From NCBI GenBank assembly GCA_025359105.1, contig JANYHK010000025.1, positions 1 to 51,283 of the forward strand: a stretch of DNA of 51,283 nt, in the 5' to 3' direction. The notes beneath the pieces are model-generated. The model saw only the letters and a list, made by a program, of their open reading frames with translations, did no database searches and was not told the origin of the DNA. The DNA comes from Myxococcales bacterium. GTDB lineage: Bacteria > Myxococcota_A > Polyangia > Polyangiales > Polyangiaceae. The position numbers and the translations under genes are program-made. Positions 29,074 through 38,319 of the stretch are shown here, piece after piece. How positions within the stretch are numbered: position 1 is the stretch's first letter; each line of letters opens with the position of its first letter.

Positions 29074-30843
29074 GTGAGCGCCCCTAGCCTCGCCGAGACG
29101 TGGGCCCCGCGGATCGCGGGCGTCCTCTTCGCCATCCCCGTGCTCGTCGCCTACTACCCGCCGATGACCGACCTCGCGCTCCACGAGGCCGTCGTCGGTG
29201 TGCTGCGGCACTATGGCGATTCCAAGTTCTTTCCCGACGGGCTCTACCAGCTCAACCTCGGGCATCCCAACCAGCTCTTTTACCTCGTCGCGTGGCCGCT
29301 CTCCTTCGTCGTAGGCACGACGTGGGCGCTCAAGCTCATCGTCGCCGCCACCGAGCTCGCGCTCTACCTCGCCGCCGCGCGCTTCGCACGCCACGTAGGC
29401 ACCCCGCAGTGGACGGCGCTCCTCGTCGGCGTGCTCGGCTACGGCTGGATGTTCTACTGGGGGCTGATCGCCAACTTGATTGGCCTCGCCGCCATGCTCG
29501 CCGTGCTGCCGACGCTGGACACGTTCGTCGCCCGTCCGACCACGCGCGGGGGCGTAGCGTCCTTCTTCGCGCTGGTGCTGCTCTTCTTCGCGCACGAGAC
29601 GGCCATGCTCTGCGGGTGTCTCGCGATGGGGATCTTCACGCTGGGGTACGAGCTCCGGTCGCGGCAGTTCGTCGCCCGCGTTCTGCCGGTCGCCGCCGCC
29701 TTCGGCCTGGCGCTCTTCCACTTCTGGTGGGCGCAGCGGCTGCGTCCGCCGTTCAACAAGGCGCTGCCGATCCTCTTCGAGCCGATCGGCACCAAGCTGA
29801 AGGGGATCCCCGGCGTTCTCTTCGCGGGCTACGAGCCTGCGTACGTTCCGCTCCTCATGACGGCCATCGTGGTCCTCGCGATCGTCCTGTTCGCGATCGA
29901 AAGGTGGCGAGAGCGGCCGCCGCTACGGGGAACGCCCTGGCGGACGGGCCTCGTCCGGTACCGCTTCGAGGTGATCGCGGGCCTCTTGATTCCGCTCTAC
30001 CTCGCGCTGCCGCACACGCTGAGCGGAAGCACGTATTTCTACCACCGCTTCTTCGCGCCGGCGTATGCGCTCCTCGCCATCGTGCTGGCTCCTCGCCTGG
30101 GCAAGACGAACTGGCGCCTTCCACGCTTCGCGGCGGCGATCGCGCCGCTCGGATCGCTGGCCATCGCGTGGCCGAGCTTCGTCGATTCGGACAGGCTGAC
30201 GCGCGATCTCGACGAGGTGGTCAAGGCGTCGGACTACGACAGCGCCATCCTGGTCGTCGACGTCGGGGCTGCGCCGGATCGGATGTTCTCCGCGTCGACC
30301 CTGGAGGGTCACGTGATGGCGCAGCGCGGCGGGCGCACGCTCTTCGATTTCACGCGCTCACCGATCGCCGCCGCGTTCCAGTCCCCCACGTACGCGTGGA
30401 ACGATCCGTGGGATCGCATGCAGGCCAAGCCCATCTTGATGCGACCGGAGCACGACTTCGATCACTTCCGCTACCTGTACTTCCACAGCAAGAAACGCTC
30501 GTACCACGACATCGCGGCGGTCGCGCTCTTGCCCGACGCGCGGCTCGTCGCGACGCGCGGAGAGTGGTCGCTGTTCGAGTCGACCCACCTGAAACACGGC
30601 GTGCTCGCGCTCGATTCGCAGCTCCCCTACCCCCGCCCGCACACGCTCCGCAAGCGCATGAAGGACGCGCTTCGACGCGCGACGGGAGAGCCCATCCCTC
30701 CGGAGATCGTGCAGGAGCCTCCGCCGGGGTGGATCGGCAGCGCCGTCGCGCTGCCACGCAAGGACCTGGACGAACCGAACGACGCGCCTCCCGACGCGGG
30801 AGCTACGCCGCCCGGCGCGAAGCCCCCGAGCGACGAGCCCTGA
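29074..30843 (+). CDS. Multi-pass membrane protein, possibly GT-C glycosyltransferase-like
   Basis: 589 residues with roughly ten hydrophobic segments in the first 380 residues, then a soluble C-terminal domain of about 200 residues. After the first membrane segment there is an acidic loop (MTDLALHEAVVGVLRHYGDSKFFPDG), the position where GT-C lipid-linked sugar transferases keep catalytic acids. I recognise no specific family. The frame opens at TTG 29011 inside the pilin terminator, so GTG 29074 is the likelier start, with only a weak ribosome site. It is convergent with the methyltransferase gene, and a hairpin spans both stop codons. Confidence 0.75.
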   Translation: MSAPSLAETWAPRIAGVLFAIPVLVAYYPPMTDLALHEAVVGVLRHYGDSKFFPDGLYQLNLGHPNQLFYLVAWPLSFVVGTTWALKLIVAATELALYLAAARFARHVGTPQWTALLVGVLGYGWMFYWGLIANLIGLAAMLAVLPTLDTFVARPTTRGGVASFFALVLLFFAHETAMLCGCLAMGIFTLGYELRSRQFVARVLPVAAAFGLALFHFWWAQRLRPPFNKALPILFEPIGTKLKGIPGVLFAGYEPAYVPLLMTAIVVLAIVLFAIERWRERPPLRGTPWRTGLVRYRFEVIAGLLIPLYLALPHTLSGSTYFYHRFFAPAYALLAIVLAPRLGKTNWRLPRFAAAIAPLGSLAIAWPSFVDSDRLTRDLDEVVKASDYDSAILVVDVGAAPDRMFSASTLEGHVMAQRGGRTLFDFTRSPIAAAFQSPTYAWNDPWDRMQAKPILMRPEHDFDHFRYLYFHSKKRSYHDIAAVALLPDARLVATRGEWSLFESTHLKHGVLALDSQLPYPRPHTLRKRMKDALRRATGEPIPPEIVQEPPPGWIGSAVALPRKDLDEPNDAPPDAGATPPGAKPPSDEP

Positions 30844-30870
30844 GGGGCGCGGGCCCTCAGGGCTTCTTCT
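30836..30870 (+). terminator. Hairpin between convergent genes
   Basis: AGCCCTGAGGG (30836-30846) and CCCTCAGGGCT (30854-30864) are perfect 11-base arms around a seven-base loop, followed by TCTTCTT. It covers the stop codons of both converging genes. The T-rich side favours plus-strand termination; the other flank has no T-run. Confidence 0.7.
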
Positions 30871-31894
30871 TGAGGAGGATCCGCATGCACGCGGTGCGAC
30901 CGGTGGCCTTGAGGATCAACGTGTCGAGCGCGGTGAAGGCGCTCATGACCGTCCAGATCCAGGGGCCCCCGCGCAGGAAGATGTCGACGGGCGGGAACAG
31001 GCGATCGGCGAGCTTGGGGGACCGCGCCCAGATCATCGAGTGAAACGTCCAGTTCCAGAAGACCGCCGACGGCATGTACTCGACGCGCAGGACCTCGAAC
31101 CCCGTGCGCTCCGCGAGCGCGGTGAAGGTCTTCGCGTCGTAAAGGTTCCAGTGGCGGGGGAAGTGATAGGCCCCCCAGTGCTTGGGGAAGGCGTAGAAAT
31201 CCTTGGTCTCGACGTTGGGCGTGTCGATGATGACGAGCCCATCGGGGCGAAGGGCGGTGTGGATCGCGCGCATGAAGCTCGTCGGATCCTCGACGTGCTC
31301 GACGACGTGGAACGAGTAGATGAGCTGGAACGCGTCCGGAGCGAGGGGCGTGTCTTCGATGCGCTTGGCCGTGACCGCGTGGCCTTGCGCGCTCGCGATG
31401 GCGGCGGCCGCCTCGTTCATCTCGATGCCGTGGGTCTCGATGTCGGTACTGAAGGCACCCTTCCACTGGTTCAGAACGGTGCCGTCGCCGCAGCCGATGT
31501 CGAGGATGCGGTACGGCCCAGGCGCGTCCTTCTCGACGAGCTTCGCGTAGGCGGAGAAGCGCCGGATCGCCTGCGCGTCCATGAAGCGACGGAGAAGCGA
31601 CGCGCTCCCCTTCCCCTTCGCATCTCGCTGCCGGCGCTCGATGATCTGGTAGGCGTAGTAGTCTGGCGGGTAGATCGTATCGAGCTCGCTCGTCGCGGGG
31701 CGCGGGTTCAGATAGACGAGGCCGCACTCGCACCGCACCAGGCGAAACGTCGCGCTCGTCGTGTGCGGGTACTCGTGGTCCCGCCCTTCGGTGACGACCT
31801 CGAACTTCGTGCTGCCGCAGTTGTTGCAGGCGACCTCCTGGACGCGAATGCTCTCGGGCACCCGCGGCGTTGTTGCCTGGTGTACGAGGGTCAT
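30857..31894 (-). CDS. Class I SAM-dependent methyltransferase with N-terminal Zn-ribbon-like motif
   Basis: 345 residues. The N-terminus has paired cysteines C23/C26 and C55/C57, a small zinc-binding module typical of methyltransferases acting on sugars or polyketides. SAM motif I is LDIGCGDG (131-138). FHVVEHVEDP and LRPDGLVIIDTPN are the usual later motifs. The C-terminal part has hydrophobic stretches (FFNWTFHSM, WTVMSAFTALDTLI) that may sit on the membrane. The ATG overlaps the desaturase stop by four bases (ATGA), so the desaturase and methyltransferase are translationally coupled. Substrate unknown. Confidence 0.88.
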   Translation of the reverse strand: MTLVHQATTPRVPESIRVQEVACNNCGSTKFEVVTEGRDHEYPHTTSATFRLVRCECGLVYLNPRPATSELDTIYPPDYYAYQIIERRQRDAKGKGSASLLRRFMDAQAIRRFSAYAKLVEKDAPGPYRILDIGCGDGTVLNQWKGAFSTDIETHGIEMNEAAAAIASAQGHAVTAKRIEDTPLAPDAFQLIYSFHVVEHVEDPTSFMRAIHTALRPDGLVIIDTPNVETKDFYAFPKHWGAYHFPRHWNLYDAKTFTALAERTGFEVLRVEYMPSAVFWNWTFHSMIWARSPKLADRLFPPVDIFLRGGPWIWTVMSAFTALDTLILKATGRTACMRILLKKKP

Positions 31895-32913
31895 CCGTTC
31901 GCTGGGGCTCCGGGCGCGGGGTCTGCTTCGAGCGGGCTGCGCTGCGCAAGGGGTAGGTCACCCGCCGCGCGCGGCTCGGCGTCCACGGACAGCGCGCGGG
32001 CCGGCACCCGAGAGCGACCGGCGAAGTACGCGAAGAGCTCGCCCAGGTAGCTCCCGAGGGACACGATGTTCGGAGCCTTCCGCAGCGCGCGCTCGCCGAC
32101 GCTGGGCAGCGTGAACCACGGCGCCGCGGCGTAGGCGTGATGAAACGCGTGGAGGTGGAAGTTGAAGCACCCGAAGACGAACCGCTCGTGCGGCCACGCG
32201 CGGTAGACGATGAGCGCGCCGCGGCGGTGCTCCAGGAACTCGCGCAGACCGGTCAGCGCCGGAAAGAGGCTGAGCGCCGGGAAGAACCAAAGCGGGAAAT
32301 ACCAGTAGACCCCGATCGTCTTCCAGAAGATTGCCAGGATGACGAGGTGCACCGCGGCCAGGCGCGGGATCTCACGGATGGCCGTCGCGCGACTGACAGC
32401 AGGGCGCGGCGCGAGGCCCGGGCGGCCGGGCGGAGGGGCAATTCCGAGCGCGAGCCGCGCGAGGCGCACGACGTAGGCGAGGCCGGTCGCGGTGAGAAAG
32501 AGCTGCCAGAGGAAGGCGCCGCGCTCGTCGTCGTCCCACTTCCACGCGTAGGCGTCGGGATCGCGCGCGGTGCCGACGTAGCGATGGTGATTCCAGTGCG
32601 AGGTGCGGCTGTGGTCGTAGGGCATGACGCACGGCCAGCTGGCGAAGACGGCGCCGATGATCTCGTTCACGCGGCGCGAGCGGAAGAGGTTGTAGTGCCA
32701 GGACTCGTGCACCACGACGAACAGAGCGTTCATGCGCACCGTGACCATCGCCAGCGCGAAGAGGAAGGTGACGACGCTCGGGTGGCGCCCGAAGAGCCAC
32801 AAGGCGGCGACCGCCGGTGCGTAGGACCACACGATCATCCAGACGCCGAGGAGATCGTGCAGGGGCGTGCCGACCGCGCGCTCTCGGGCGGATCTCCGTG
32901 CTTCAGCCGCCAT
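31891..32913 (-). CDS. Fatty-acid desaturase/hydroxylase-family membrane protein
   Basis: 340 residues from ATG 32913. Histidine boxes of membrane di-iron desaturases are present: HESWH (69-73), HWNHH (106-110) and HLHAFHH near the C-terminus. Four or more hydrophobic segments surround them. It would oxidise a lipid acyl chain or related substrate. The frame extends to 32973, but the first 20 residues lack conserved character. It is clearly paralogous to the desaturase at 34838 (shared GVWM-VWS, PAVAAL, HES-H, HLHA-HH, YVGEL-type ends). Coupled with the downstream methyltransferase by an ATGA overlap. Confidence 0.9.
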   Translation of the reverse strand: MAAEARRSARERAVGTPLHDLLGVWMIVWSYAPAVAALWLFGRHPSVVTFLFALAMVTVRMNALFVVVHESWHYNLFRSRRVNEIIGAVFASWPCVMPYDHSRTSHWNHHRYVGTARDPDAYAWKWDDDERGAFLWQLFLTATGLAYVVRLARLALGIAPPPGRPGLAPRPAVSRATAIREIPRLAAVHLVILAIFWKTIGVYWYFPLWFFPALSLFPALTGLREFLEHRRGALIVYRAWPHERFVFGCFNFHLHAFHHAYAAAPWFTLPSVGERALRKAPNIVSLGSYLGELFAYFAGRSRVPARALSVDAEPRAAGDLPLAQRSPLEADPAPGAPANG

Positions 32914-32979
32914 TTGGAGATGCTCGCTGGTCCCCGCGTGACCGTCAAGGCGAGGTCCTCTCCAAAGGCGCACTGCAGG

Positions 32980-34752
32980 TCACGGCGCCCAAGGGCCTTG
33001 CGCGCCGTTTGCGGAGCGCAGCGCGTTGCGGAGAGCGTCTTCTTGCCTGCCCTCGTCACGGTAGCGCTGCCCGACCGCCGCCCACGTCGTGCGGTAGCCG
33101 TCCTCCACCACCCCCGGCCAGGACCAGTGGTCCTTCACCGGCGTGTCGTCCCAGTCGAAGGTGCGGGCGATGGCCATGTTCTCGGCTTCCAGATCCTCGG
33201 CGCGGGGCTTCGGTGCCGTCGCGAGAACGACCTGGAAGACGGCTCCGTGTGGCACGAGCGCGAACCGGCTCGCCACGGTGAAGTCGGGCGTCGTCAGGAA
33301 GAGCGTGCGACCGCGGCCGAGGACGCGGTCGGCGAAAACGTCGAGGTCGAAGTCCCCGCCCGCGGGGTCGCCGAGCCGGAGCATGACGTCGGTGCGGTAC
33401 CAGGGAACGGTCATCATGCCCGCGTCGGTGTAGATCACGTCTCGGCGGATCGCGTTCGCGTGCTGCATGTACATGACGCTGAAGATGCGGGCGTCGCCGG
33501 TGCCGACGACGACGCCGCCTTCGGGAACCGAACGCAGGAGGTTTCTCGCATACCGGTCGACGGTCGGGCGAAGCTCCTCGCGCGCGGCGGGGCGGACGAC
33601 GAGCACGTGGTACGCGACGAGCGGGGCGAGGGCCGCGAAGACCCACCGCCACGGGCGGGCTCGCCGTGCGAGCAGCAGGTCCACGCCCAGAGCGAACGGC
33701 ACGGTGAGGAGGAGCGCCGGCAAGAGGTAGAAACGCTCGGCCACCGCGCGTCCGACGCCTATCGGGCGCCCGGTGAACGACATGAGCAGGAAAGGTCCGG
33801 CCAGCGCCACACTCGCGGCCAGCGCGACACCGTACGCGCGAGAGAGGAGCGCGGCCCCTTGCCTGCGCCAGAGGAGCCCGGCGAGCCCGACGGCCGCGAG
33901 CACGAGCCCGACGCCCACGAACATCTCGACGAGGCCGGCCCCGAGCGCGTCGAGCTGCTCTCCCGGCGCGCGGCGCGCCGCAGGGGCCACCCAGTAGTCC
34001 CACCGGAGGAAGAGGTGCACGAGGCGCCCGACATCCGCCGGATAGCCCCAGACCCACCGCCCCGCGGGGTGGCGCGCGACGTAGACAGGGTAGAGGTACG
34101 CCGACAGGCCCACGGCCGAGGCAGCGACGGCCGCGACGACATGACGCGGGCGCGCGCCCTCCGCACGCAGCGCGCGTACCGCGGCGACGACGCCGATCGG
34201 CGCGAGGGTCGCCAGCGTGTGGTGGTGCGCCGCGCCCAGCCCGGTGAGCGCACCCAGCAGGACAATCCGGGCTCCGCCGCGCACGCGCGACGACTCGCCA
34301 GAGGCCGCGAGGAACGCGGCTGACAGCACCAGGTTCAGCGCAAACGCTTCGGCCTGCGTGAATTGCTCGAACGCGACGCGACCGAGCCCGAGGGTCGCCG
34401 TCGCCACGAGCGCCCCGCATGGAGAAGCGGCCCACGCGCGGCATGCCGCGTACGTCAGCGCGAGCGCGAGAGCCCCGAGCAGCGCCGTGGCGCGCGCCGC
34501 ACCGAGGACGGCCGACGCCGCGGGAAGGACGCTCATCGCGCGCAGGTACAGCACGTACAGCGGGTAGCCCGGGGGGTGGGAGACGCCCCCCTCGGCGTAC
34601 AGGGTCGCGAACTCGCCGTTGTCCGCGCCGAGCACGTGCGGGCACGCCGAGCCGACGTAGAGGCCGCCCGCCAAGAGCAAGCCCGCGCCTACGAGCGCCA
34701 GCTCGCGGCGCACCTCCTGCGCACGGTCGCGCTCGGGGCTCTCGATGGGCAC
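32980..34752 (-). CDS. DUF2723/TMEM260-like multi-pass membrane protein
   Basis: 590 residues from GTG 34752. After the first membrane segment comes the DUF2723 signature: an acidic GADNGEF followed by GVSHPPGYPLYVLYLR. Members are GT-C-fold proteins; the eukaryotic relative TMEM260 is a protein O-mannosyltransferase. Ten or so membrane segments are followed by a C-terminal soluble part. TAGCAT (34763-34758, minus strand) ends five bases before GTG 34752, a leaderless-type -10 candidate; GGGG overlaps a weak ribosome site. It diverges from the desaturase at 34838. Donor and acceptor are unknown. Confidence 0.83.
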   Translation of the reverse strand: MPIESPERDRAQEVRRELALVGAGLLLAGGLYVGSACPHVLGADNGEFATLYAEGGVSHPPGYPLYVLYLRAMSVLPAASAVLGAARATALLGALALALTYAACRAWAASPCGALVATATLGLGRVAFEQFTQAEAFALNLVLSAAFLAASGESSRVRGGARIVLLGALTGLGAAHHHTLATLAPIGVVAAVRALRAEGARPRHVVAAVAASAVGLSAYLYPVYVARHPAGRWVWGYPADVGRLVHLFLRWDYWVAPAARRAPGEQLDALGAGLVEMFVGVGLVLAAVGLAGLLWRRQGAALLSRAYGVALAASVALAGPFLLMSFTGRPIGVGRAVAERFYLLPALLLTVPFALGVDLLLARRARPWRWVFAALAPLVAYHVLVVRPAAREELRPTVDRYARNLLRSVPEGGVVVGTGDARIFSVMYMQHANAIRRDVIYTDAGMMTVPWYRTDVMLRLGDPAGGDFDLDVFADRVLGRGRTLFLTTPDFTVASRFALVPHGAVFQVVLATAPKPRAEDLEAENMAIARTFDWDDTPVKDHWSWPGVVEDGYRTTWAAVGQRYRDEGRQEDALRNALRSANGAQGPWAP

Positions 34753-34837
34753 ACCCCATGCTACTTCGTCCCGCGAAAGACCCGCCGCTCGTTCGCACGG
34801 CGGCCGCGCGCCTTTGCTACCCTCGGAGGACCTGCAC

Positions 34838-35770
34838 ATGGCGACCGAGAGAGGGACATGGCGCCACGACGCGTTCGGCGTCTGGATGGTGGTCTGGTCG
34901 TGGGGGCCGGCCGTAGCCGCGCTCGGTCTGTTCGCGCGCCACCCCGGCCCGCTCGCCTACGTCGCCGCCGTGCTCGTCATCGCCGCGCGGCAGCACGCGC
35001 TCTTCGTCGTCGCGCACGAGAGCTTTCACAAGACCGTCTTCCGCAACGCGTGGCTGAACCGCTTTGCCGGAGGATGGCTCGCCGCATACCCCATCGTCAT
35101 CCCCTGGACCGGCGCGCGCGCCGGGCACCTCGAGCACCACCGGAAGGTCGGCACCGTCGAAGATCCCGACCGCTACGCGTGGTTTTGGCGCAAGAGCGAC
35201 CGCGCCGCATTCGTCCTGCACATGTGCGCGACGGCGACCGGCCTCCCGTTCGTGTTGCGCATGGCGAGGTTGGTGGTCGGGCTGCCTCCGGCGCGCCCGC
35301 GCGCGGGCGTCGTCGCCCCGGCGGCGTTCAAGGCCGACCGGAGCGACCAGCTTCGCATCGTCGTCGCGCACGTCGTTCTCCTGGGCATCTTCGCCGCCAC
35401 GCTGGGATGGCAATGGTATTTCCTGCTCTGGCTGTGGCCGAGCATCTCGATCCGGCTCGTCCTCGACGAGACGCGTCAGTTCCTCGAGCATCGCGGCGGC
35501 CTGATGCACGTGTACCACGCGGGCCCGCTCGAGCGATTCTTCCTCGGCCCGTTCAACTTCCACCTTCACGCGTACCACCACGCCGTCGCGTCGATGCCGT
35601 GGTTCGGCGCCCCTCGCCTGGCCGCGCGCGCGAGAGAGAAGCTCACGTTCCAGGAGCACCCGAGCTACGTCGGAGAGCTGGTCGCGTACCTCCGTGGCAC
35701 GAGCGCGGTTCCCGATCCGCCAGGCGCTCAGGCCGCGGCGGTCGCGGACGTCACCCCGCAGGCCTCATGA
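34838..35770 (+). CDS. Fatty-acid desaturase/hydroxylase-family membrane protein (second paralog)
   Basis: 310 residues. Histidine boxes HESFH (60-64), HLEHH (97-101) and HLHAYHH near 250. CGGAGGA (34824-34830) gives a clear ribosome site for ATG 34838. It aligns over nearly its whole length with the desaturase at 31891 but lies on the opposite strand, with the DUF2723 gene between them. Compared with that copy it lacks the Trp and Asn of HWNHH (it has Leu and Glu), which may reflect different substrates. An FkbM methyltransferase follows after 97 bases. Confidence 0.9.
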   Translation: MATERGTWRHDAFGVWMVVWSWGPAVAALGLFARHPGPLAYVAAVLVIAARQHALFVVAHESFHKTVFRNAWLNRFAGGWLAAYPIVIPWTGARAGHLEHHRKVGTVEDPDRYAWFWRKSDRAAFVLHMCATATGLPFVLRMARLVVGLPPARPRAGVVAPAAFKADRSDQLRIVVAHVVLLGIFAATLGWQWYFLLWLWPSISIRLVLDETRQFLEHRGGLMHVYHAGPLERFFLGPFNFHLHAYHHAVASMPWFGAPRLAARAREKLTFQEHPSYVGELVAYLRGTSAVPDPPGAQAAAVADVTPQAS

Positions 35771-35867
35771 GGACGGGCACCGCGCGGCATGATATTCTTC
35801 GAAGGCAGATGAACCTGCTCCGCACCGTAGGTCCGCGCCCGCGCCCGCACCCGCGGAACGCCGCGCG

Positions 35868-36662
35868 ATGAAGCTCCTCGAGACGCTCAACGCCTCCCCG
35901 CTCTTCCACGGCGTCGTGGAGCGCCTTCACCTCCGCCGCGCGGCGAACGTCGCGCTCCGGGCGGTGCCGATCGTCCGGCGCTCGGAGAACGGCGTGAAGT
36001 ACAGGCTGCGGTACGTCGACTCCATTCCCCTCGAGCAGGAGATCTTCCGGGAGCGCGTCTACGATCCCGCGCTGAGCCGCGAGATCACGACCTTCGTAGA
36101 TCTGGGCTGCAACGTCGGGCAGTTCGTGGCGCGCCTGGCGGACTTCACGGGACGACGCGATCTCCGCGGGCTCGCGATCGACGCCGATCGCGACATGGTG
36201 GGCGAGACGTCGTGGGTCGTGCGCGAGAACGGCCTCGACGGCGTCGTGCCGGTGCTCGGGCTCGTCGGCGGGGCGGCCAGCGGCACGCACGGGGACTTCT
36301 TCGTGAACGACGTGAAGATCATGTCGTCACAGTTCACCACGTCCGGCGAGCTCTTCGCCAAGAAGGACAAGTGGACCAAGACGCGGGTGCCCTACGTCGA
36401 CGTCGAGCTCTTGTGGCGTGGGCTCATGGGCGACGCGCGGTGCGATCTGCTCAAGATCGACATCGAAGGCTCGGAAGCCGAGCTGATCCAGGCGGACATG
36501 CCGTTCCTGAAGCGCGTCGACCGCATCGTCCTCGAGATCCACAAGTGGGTCATCTCGCCGGACACGATCCACTCCCGGCTCCAGCAAGCGGGGTTCGAGC
36601 GCACGACGACCCTCTCGGAGACGGACCAGCTCCAGGTCGCGTACTTCGAGCGAAGGAAGTAG
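35868..36662 (+). CDS. FkbM-family SAM-dependent methyltransferase
   Basis: 264 residues. SAM motif I is VDLGCNVGQF (77-86), and the FkbM signature LKIDIEGSEAE lies near 195-204. VLEIHKW follows, as in the family. FkbM enzymes O-methylate hydroxyl groups of sugars or polyketides. The gene starts 97 bases after the desaturase, and no terminator is seen between them. It converges with the SDR gene at a 17-base gap, also without a visible hairpin. The ATG lacks a strong Shine-Dalgarno. Confidence 0.9.
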   Translation: MKLLETLNASPLFHGVVERLHLRRAANVALRAVPIVRRSENGVKYRLRYVDSIPLEQEIFRERVYDPALSREITTFVDLGCNVGQFVARLADFTGRRDLRGLAIDADRDMVGETSWVVRENGLDGVVPVLGLVGGAASGTHGDFFVNDVKIMSSQFTTSGELFAKKDKWTKTRVPYVDVELLWRGLMGDARCDLLKIDIEGSEAELIQADMPFLKRVDRIVLEIHKWVISPDTIHSRLQQAGFERTTTLSETDQLQVAYFERRK

Positions 36663-36679
36663 ACGCGGGGTCGAGGCCG

Positions 36680-37423
36680 TCAGCGCCGACGTCCGCGGAA
36701 CGTGATCCATCGATCGTAGAGGTTGGGGACCACGCGATCGCCGAGGGCGATGGCGCGCTCTCGCCAGCCGAGGACGGCCGACGGCGCGCCGGCGTCGAGC
36801 AACGCGCAGACCGCGACGCCGACGTCGCCGGCGGTCTTGCTGGAGGCGGGGTGCGCCGGCGCCGCCATTCCGAACCACCCCGCCCGCTCTGCGAACCCGG
36901 TGTCGATGAACCCGACGTGCAGCATCTGGACGCGGACGCCGGCAGACGCCGCCTCGAACGCCAGGCAGCCGAAGTAGCGCGCGGCGGCGGCCTTGCTTGC
37001 GGCATAGAACGCCTCGTGCGGGATGGGGCGAAGCGCGGCGATGCTGCTCACGAGCACCACGGCGCCGCGGCGCCGTTCCATCATGCCGGGGAGGACCGCG
37101 CGTACCGCGCGGTCCATGCCCCAGAAGTTCACCTCGAAGACCTCGCGCGCGGCGCTCGCGGGGACGTCGAGAGTTCGACCCATGGCCCCGACGCCGGCGG
37201 CGTAGACCATCACGTCGGGGGGGCCGTGAGCCTGCTGGGCCCCCGCGACCGCGGCGCCGACGCTCGCGTCGTCGGTCACGTCGCACGCGAACGACGCGTC
37301 GGCGACGTCCGACGGGCGCCGGGCGAGGCCGGCGACGACGTGACCGCGCTCCTTGAGGGCCATGACCGTGGCGCGTCCGATGCCCGAGGACGCGCCGAAG
37401 ACGATGGCGTGGGCACGGCTCAC
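36680..37423 (-). CDS. Short-chain dehydrogenase/reductase
   Basis: 247 residues, classical SDR. Nucleotide-binding GASSGIG (10-16), CDVTDD cofactor-side acidic motif, NFWG strand, catalytic Ser in VSSIAAL and YAASK (Tyr and Lys). The final 60 residues include a hydrophobic substrate-side region. It is the last gene of a seven-gene minus-strand operon and its ATG overlaps the previous stop by four bases. It probably reduces or oxidises an intermediate of the same pathway; the substrate is unknown. Confidence 0.93.
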   Translation of the reverse strand: MSRAHAIVFGASSGIGRATVMALKERGHVVAGLARRPSDVADASFACDVTDDASVGAAVAGAQQAHGPPDVMVYAAGVGAMGRTLDVPASAAREVFEVNFWGMDRAVRAVLPGMMERRRGAVVLVSSIAALRPIPHEAFYAASKAAAARYFGCLAFEAASAGVRVQMLHVGFIDTGFAERAGWFGMAAPAHPASSKTAGDVGVAVCALLDAGAPSAVLGWRERAIALGDRVVPNLYDRWITFRGRRR

Positions 37424-38319
37424 GACGCCCCTCCGAGGTAGGCGTCGAGCGTTCGTGCGCGCGTGAAGTCGCCGGCGTCGAGGCCGGTGGCCGCCAGGAT
37501 GGGCGCCGCGTCGAACACGTTACCGAGGCCGAGCACGGCCAGCGCGGCGAGCGCGCCCGGTGCATCGCGGGCGGGGAAGAGCGGCCAGCGCCGCAGAACG
37601 GCTTCGGCGACACCGAGCGGAATCGGGAGCTTGAGGCCCCCGTGCCGCGCAGCCACGGCGCGCGACAGCTCCGCGTTCGTGAACGAGAACGGATCGGCGA
37701 CCGGGAGCGGCTCCGACAGCGTTTTGCCAGTCGCGAGGCGCTCCACCACCGCCGCGAGGAGCGAGACGTGCACCCCGCATTGACGCACGTGGCCGGGCAG
37801 GAGATCGAGCACCACGCCGCGCGACGCGAGCGACAGAAGCGTGTCCAGCGCGCTCGAAACGCCCGAGCCGTACACCATCGTCGGGCGCAGGACGCTGACC
37901 TGCACGCCGCGCTCGCGGCCTATGGCCCGAACCGCGTGCTCGCCGGCGAGCTTCGCCCACGCGTACGGCGGGTTGGGGAAGCTCGTCGGCGCTTCGGGGG
38001 TGCGCGCCCCGATGGGGGCGCCGGGCTGGGCGCCGTAGACCGCCGCGCTGCTCACGTGCACGAGGTGACTCCCCGCGGACATCGACCGCCCGACGGCCGA
38101 CGCCGTGCCGACGTGCTCGCGCAGGTAATCCGTCCAGCCCAGCCCCGGCCACACGCGCGGACCGCTCACGTTGACCACGACCCGCGCCGCCGCGATCTCG
38201 GGGACGCGGCCGCTCAGGGTCTCGCCGGGGTGCCGGAACGTCACGCCTGTCGCGCCGAGCGCGCTCACGAGGAGCCGCCCCAGGGCGCCGTCCGCTCCGA
38301 CGACGAACACGCCTTTCAT
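37420..38319 (-). CDS. NAD-dependent epimerase/dehydratase
   Basis: 299 residues, extended SDR fold. Gly motif GADGALG near the N-terminus, VHVSSAAVYG strand with the catalytic Ser, and Tyr-x-x-x-Lys as YAWAK. VLRPTMVYGSG is the usual substrate-binding strand. It overlaps both neighbours by four bases. The second-last part has a hydrophobic segment. It differs enough from the next gene to suggest a distinct substrate rather than a recent duplication. Confidence 0.9.
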   Translation of the reverse strand: MKGVFVVGADGALGRLLVSALGATGVTFRHPGETLSGRVPEIAAARVVVNVSGPRVWPGLGWTDYLREHVGTASAVGRSMSAGSHLVHVSSAAVYGAQPGAPIGARTPEAPTSFPNPPYAWAKLAGEHAVRAIGRERGVQVSVLRPTMVYGSGVSSALDTLLSLASRGVVLDLLPGHVRQCGVHVSLLAAVVERLATGKTLSEPLPVADPFSFTNAELSRAVAARHGGLKLPIPLGVAEAVLRRWPLFPARDAPGALAALAVLGLGNVFDAAPILAATGLDAGDFTRARTLDAYLGGAS

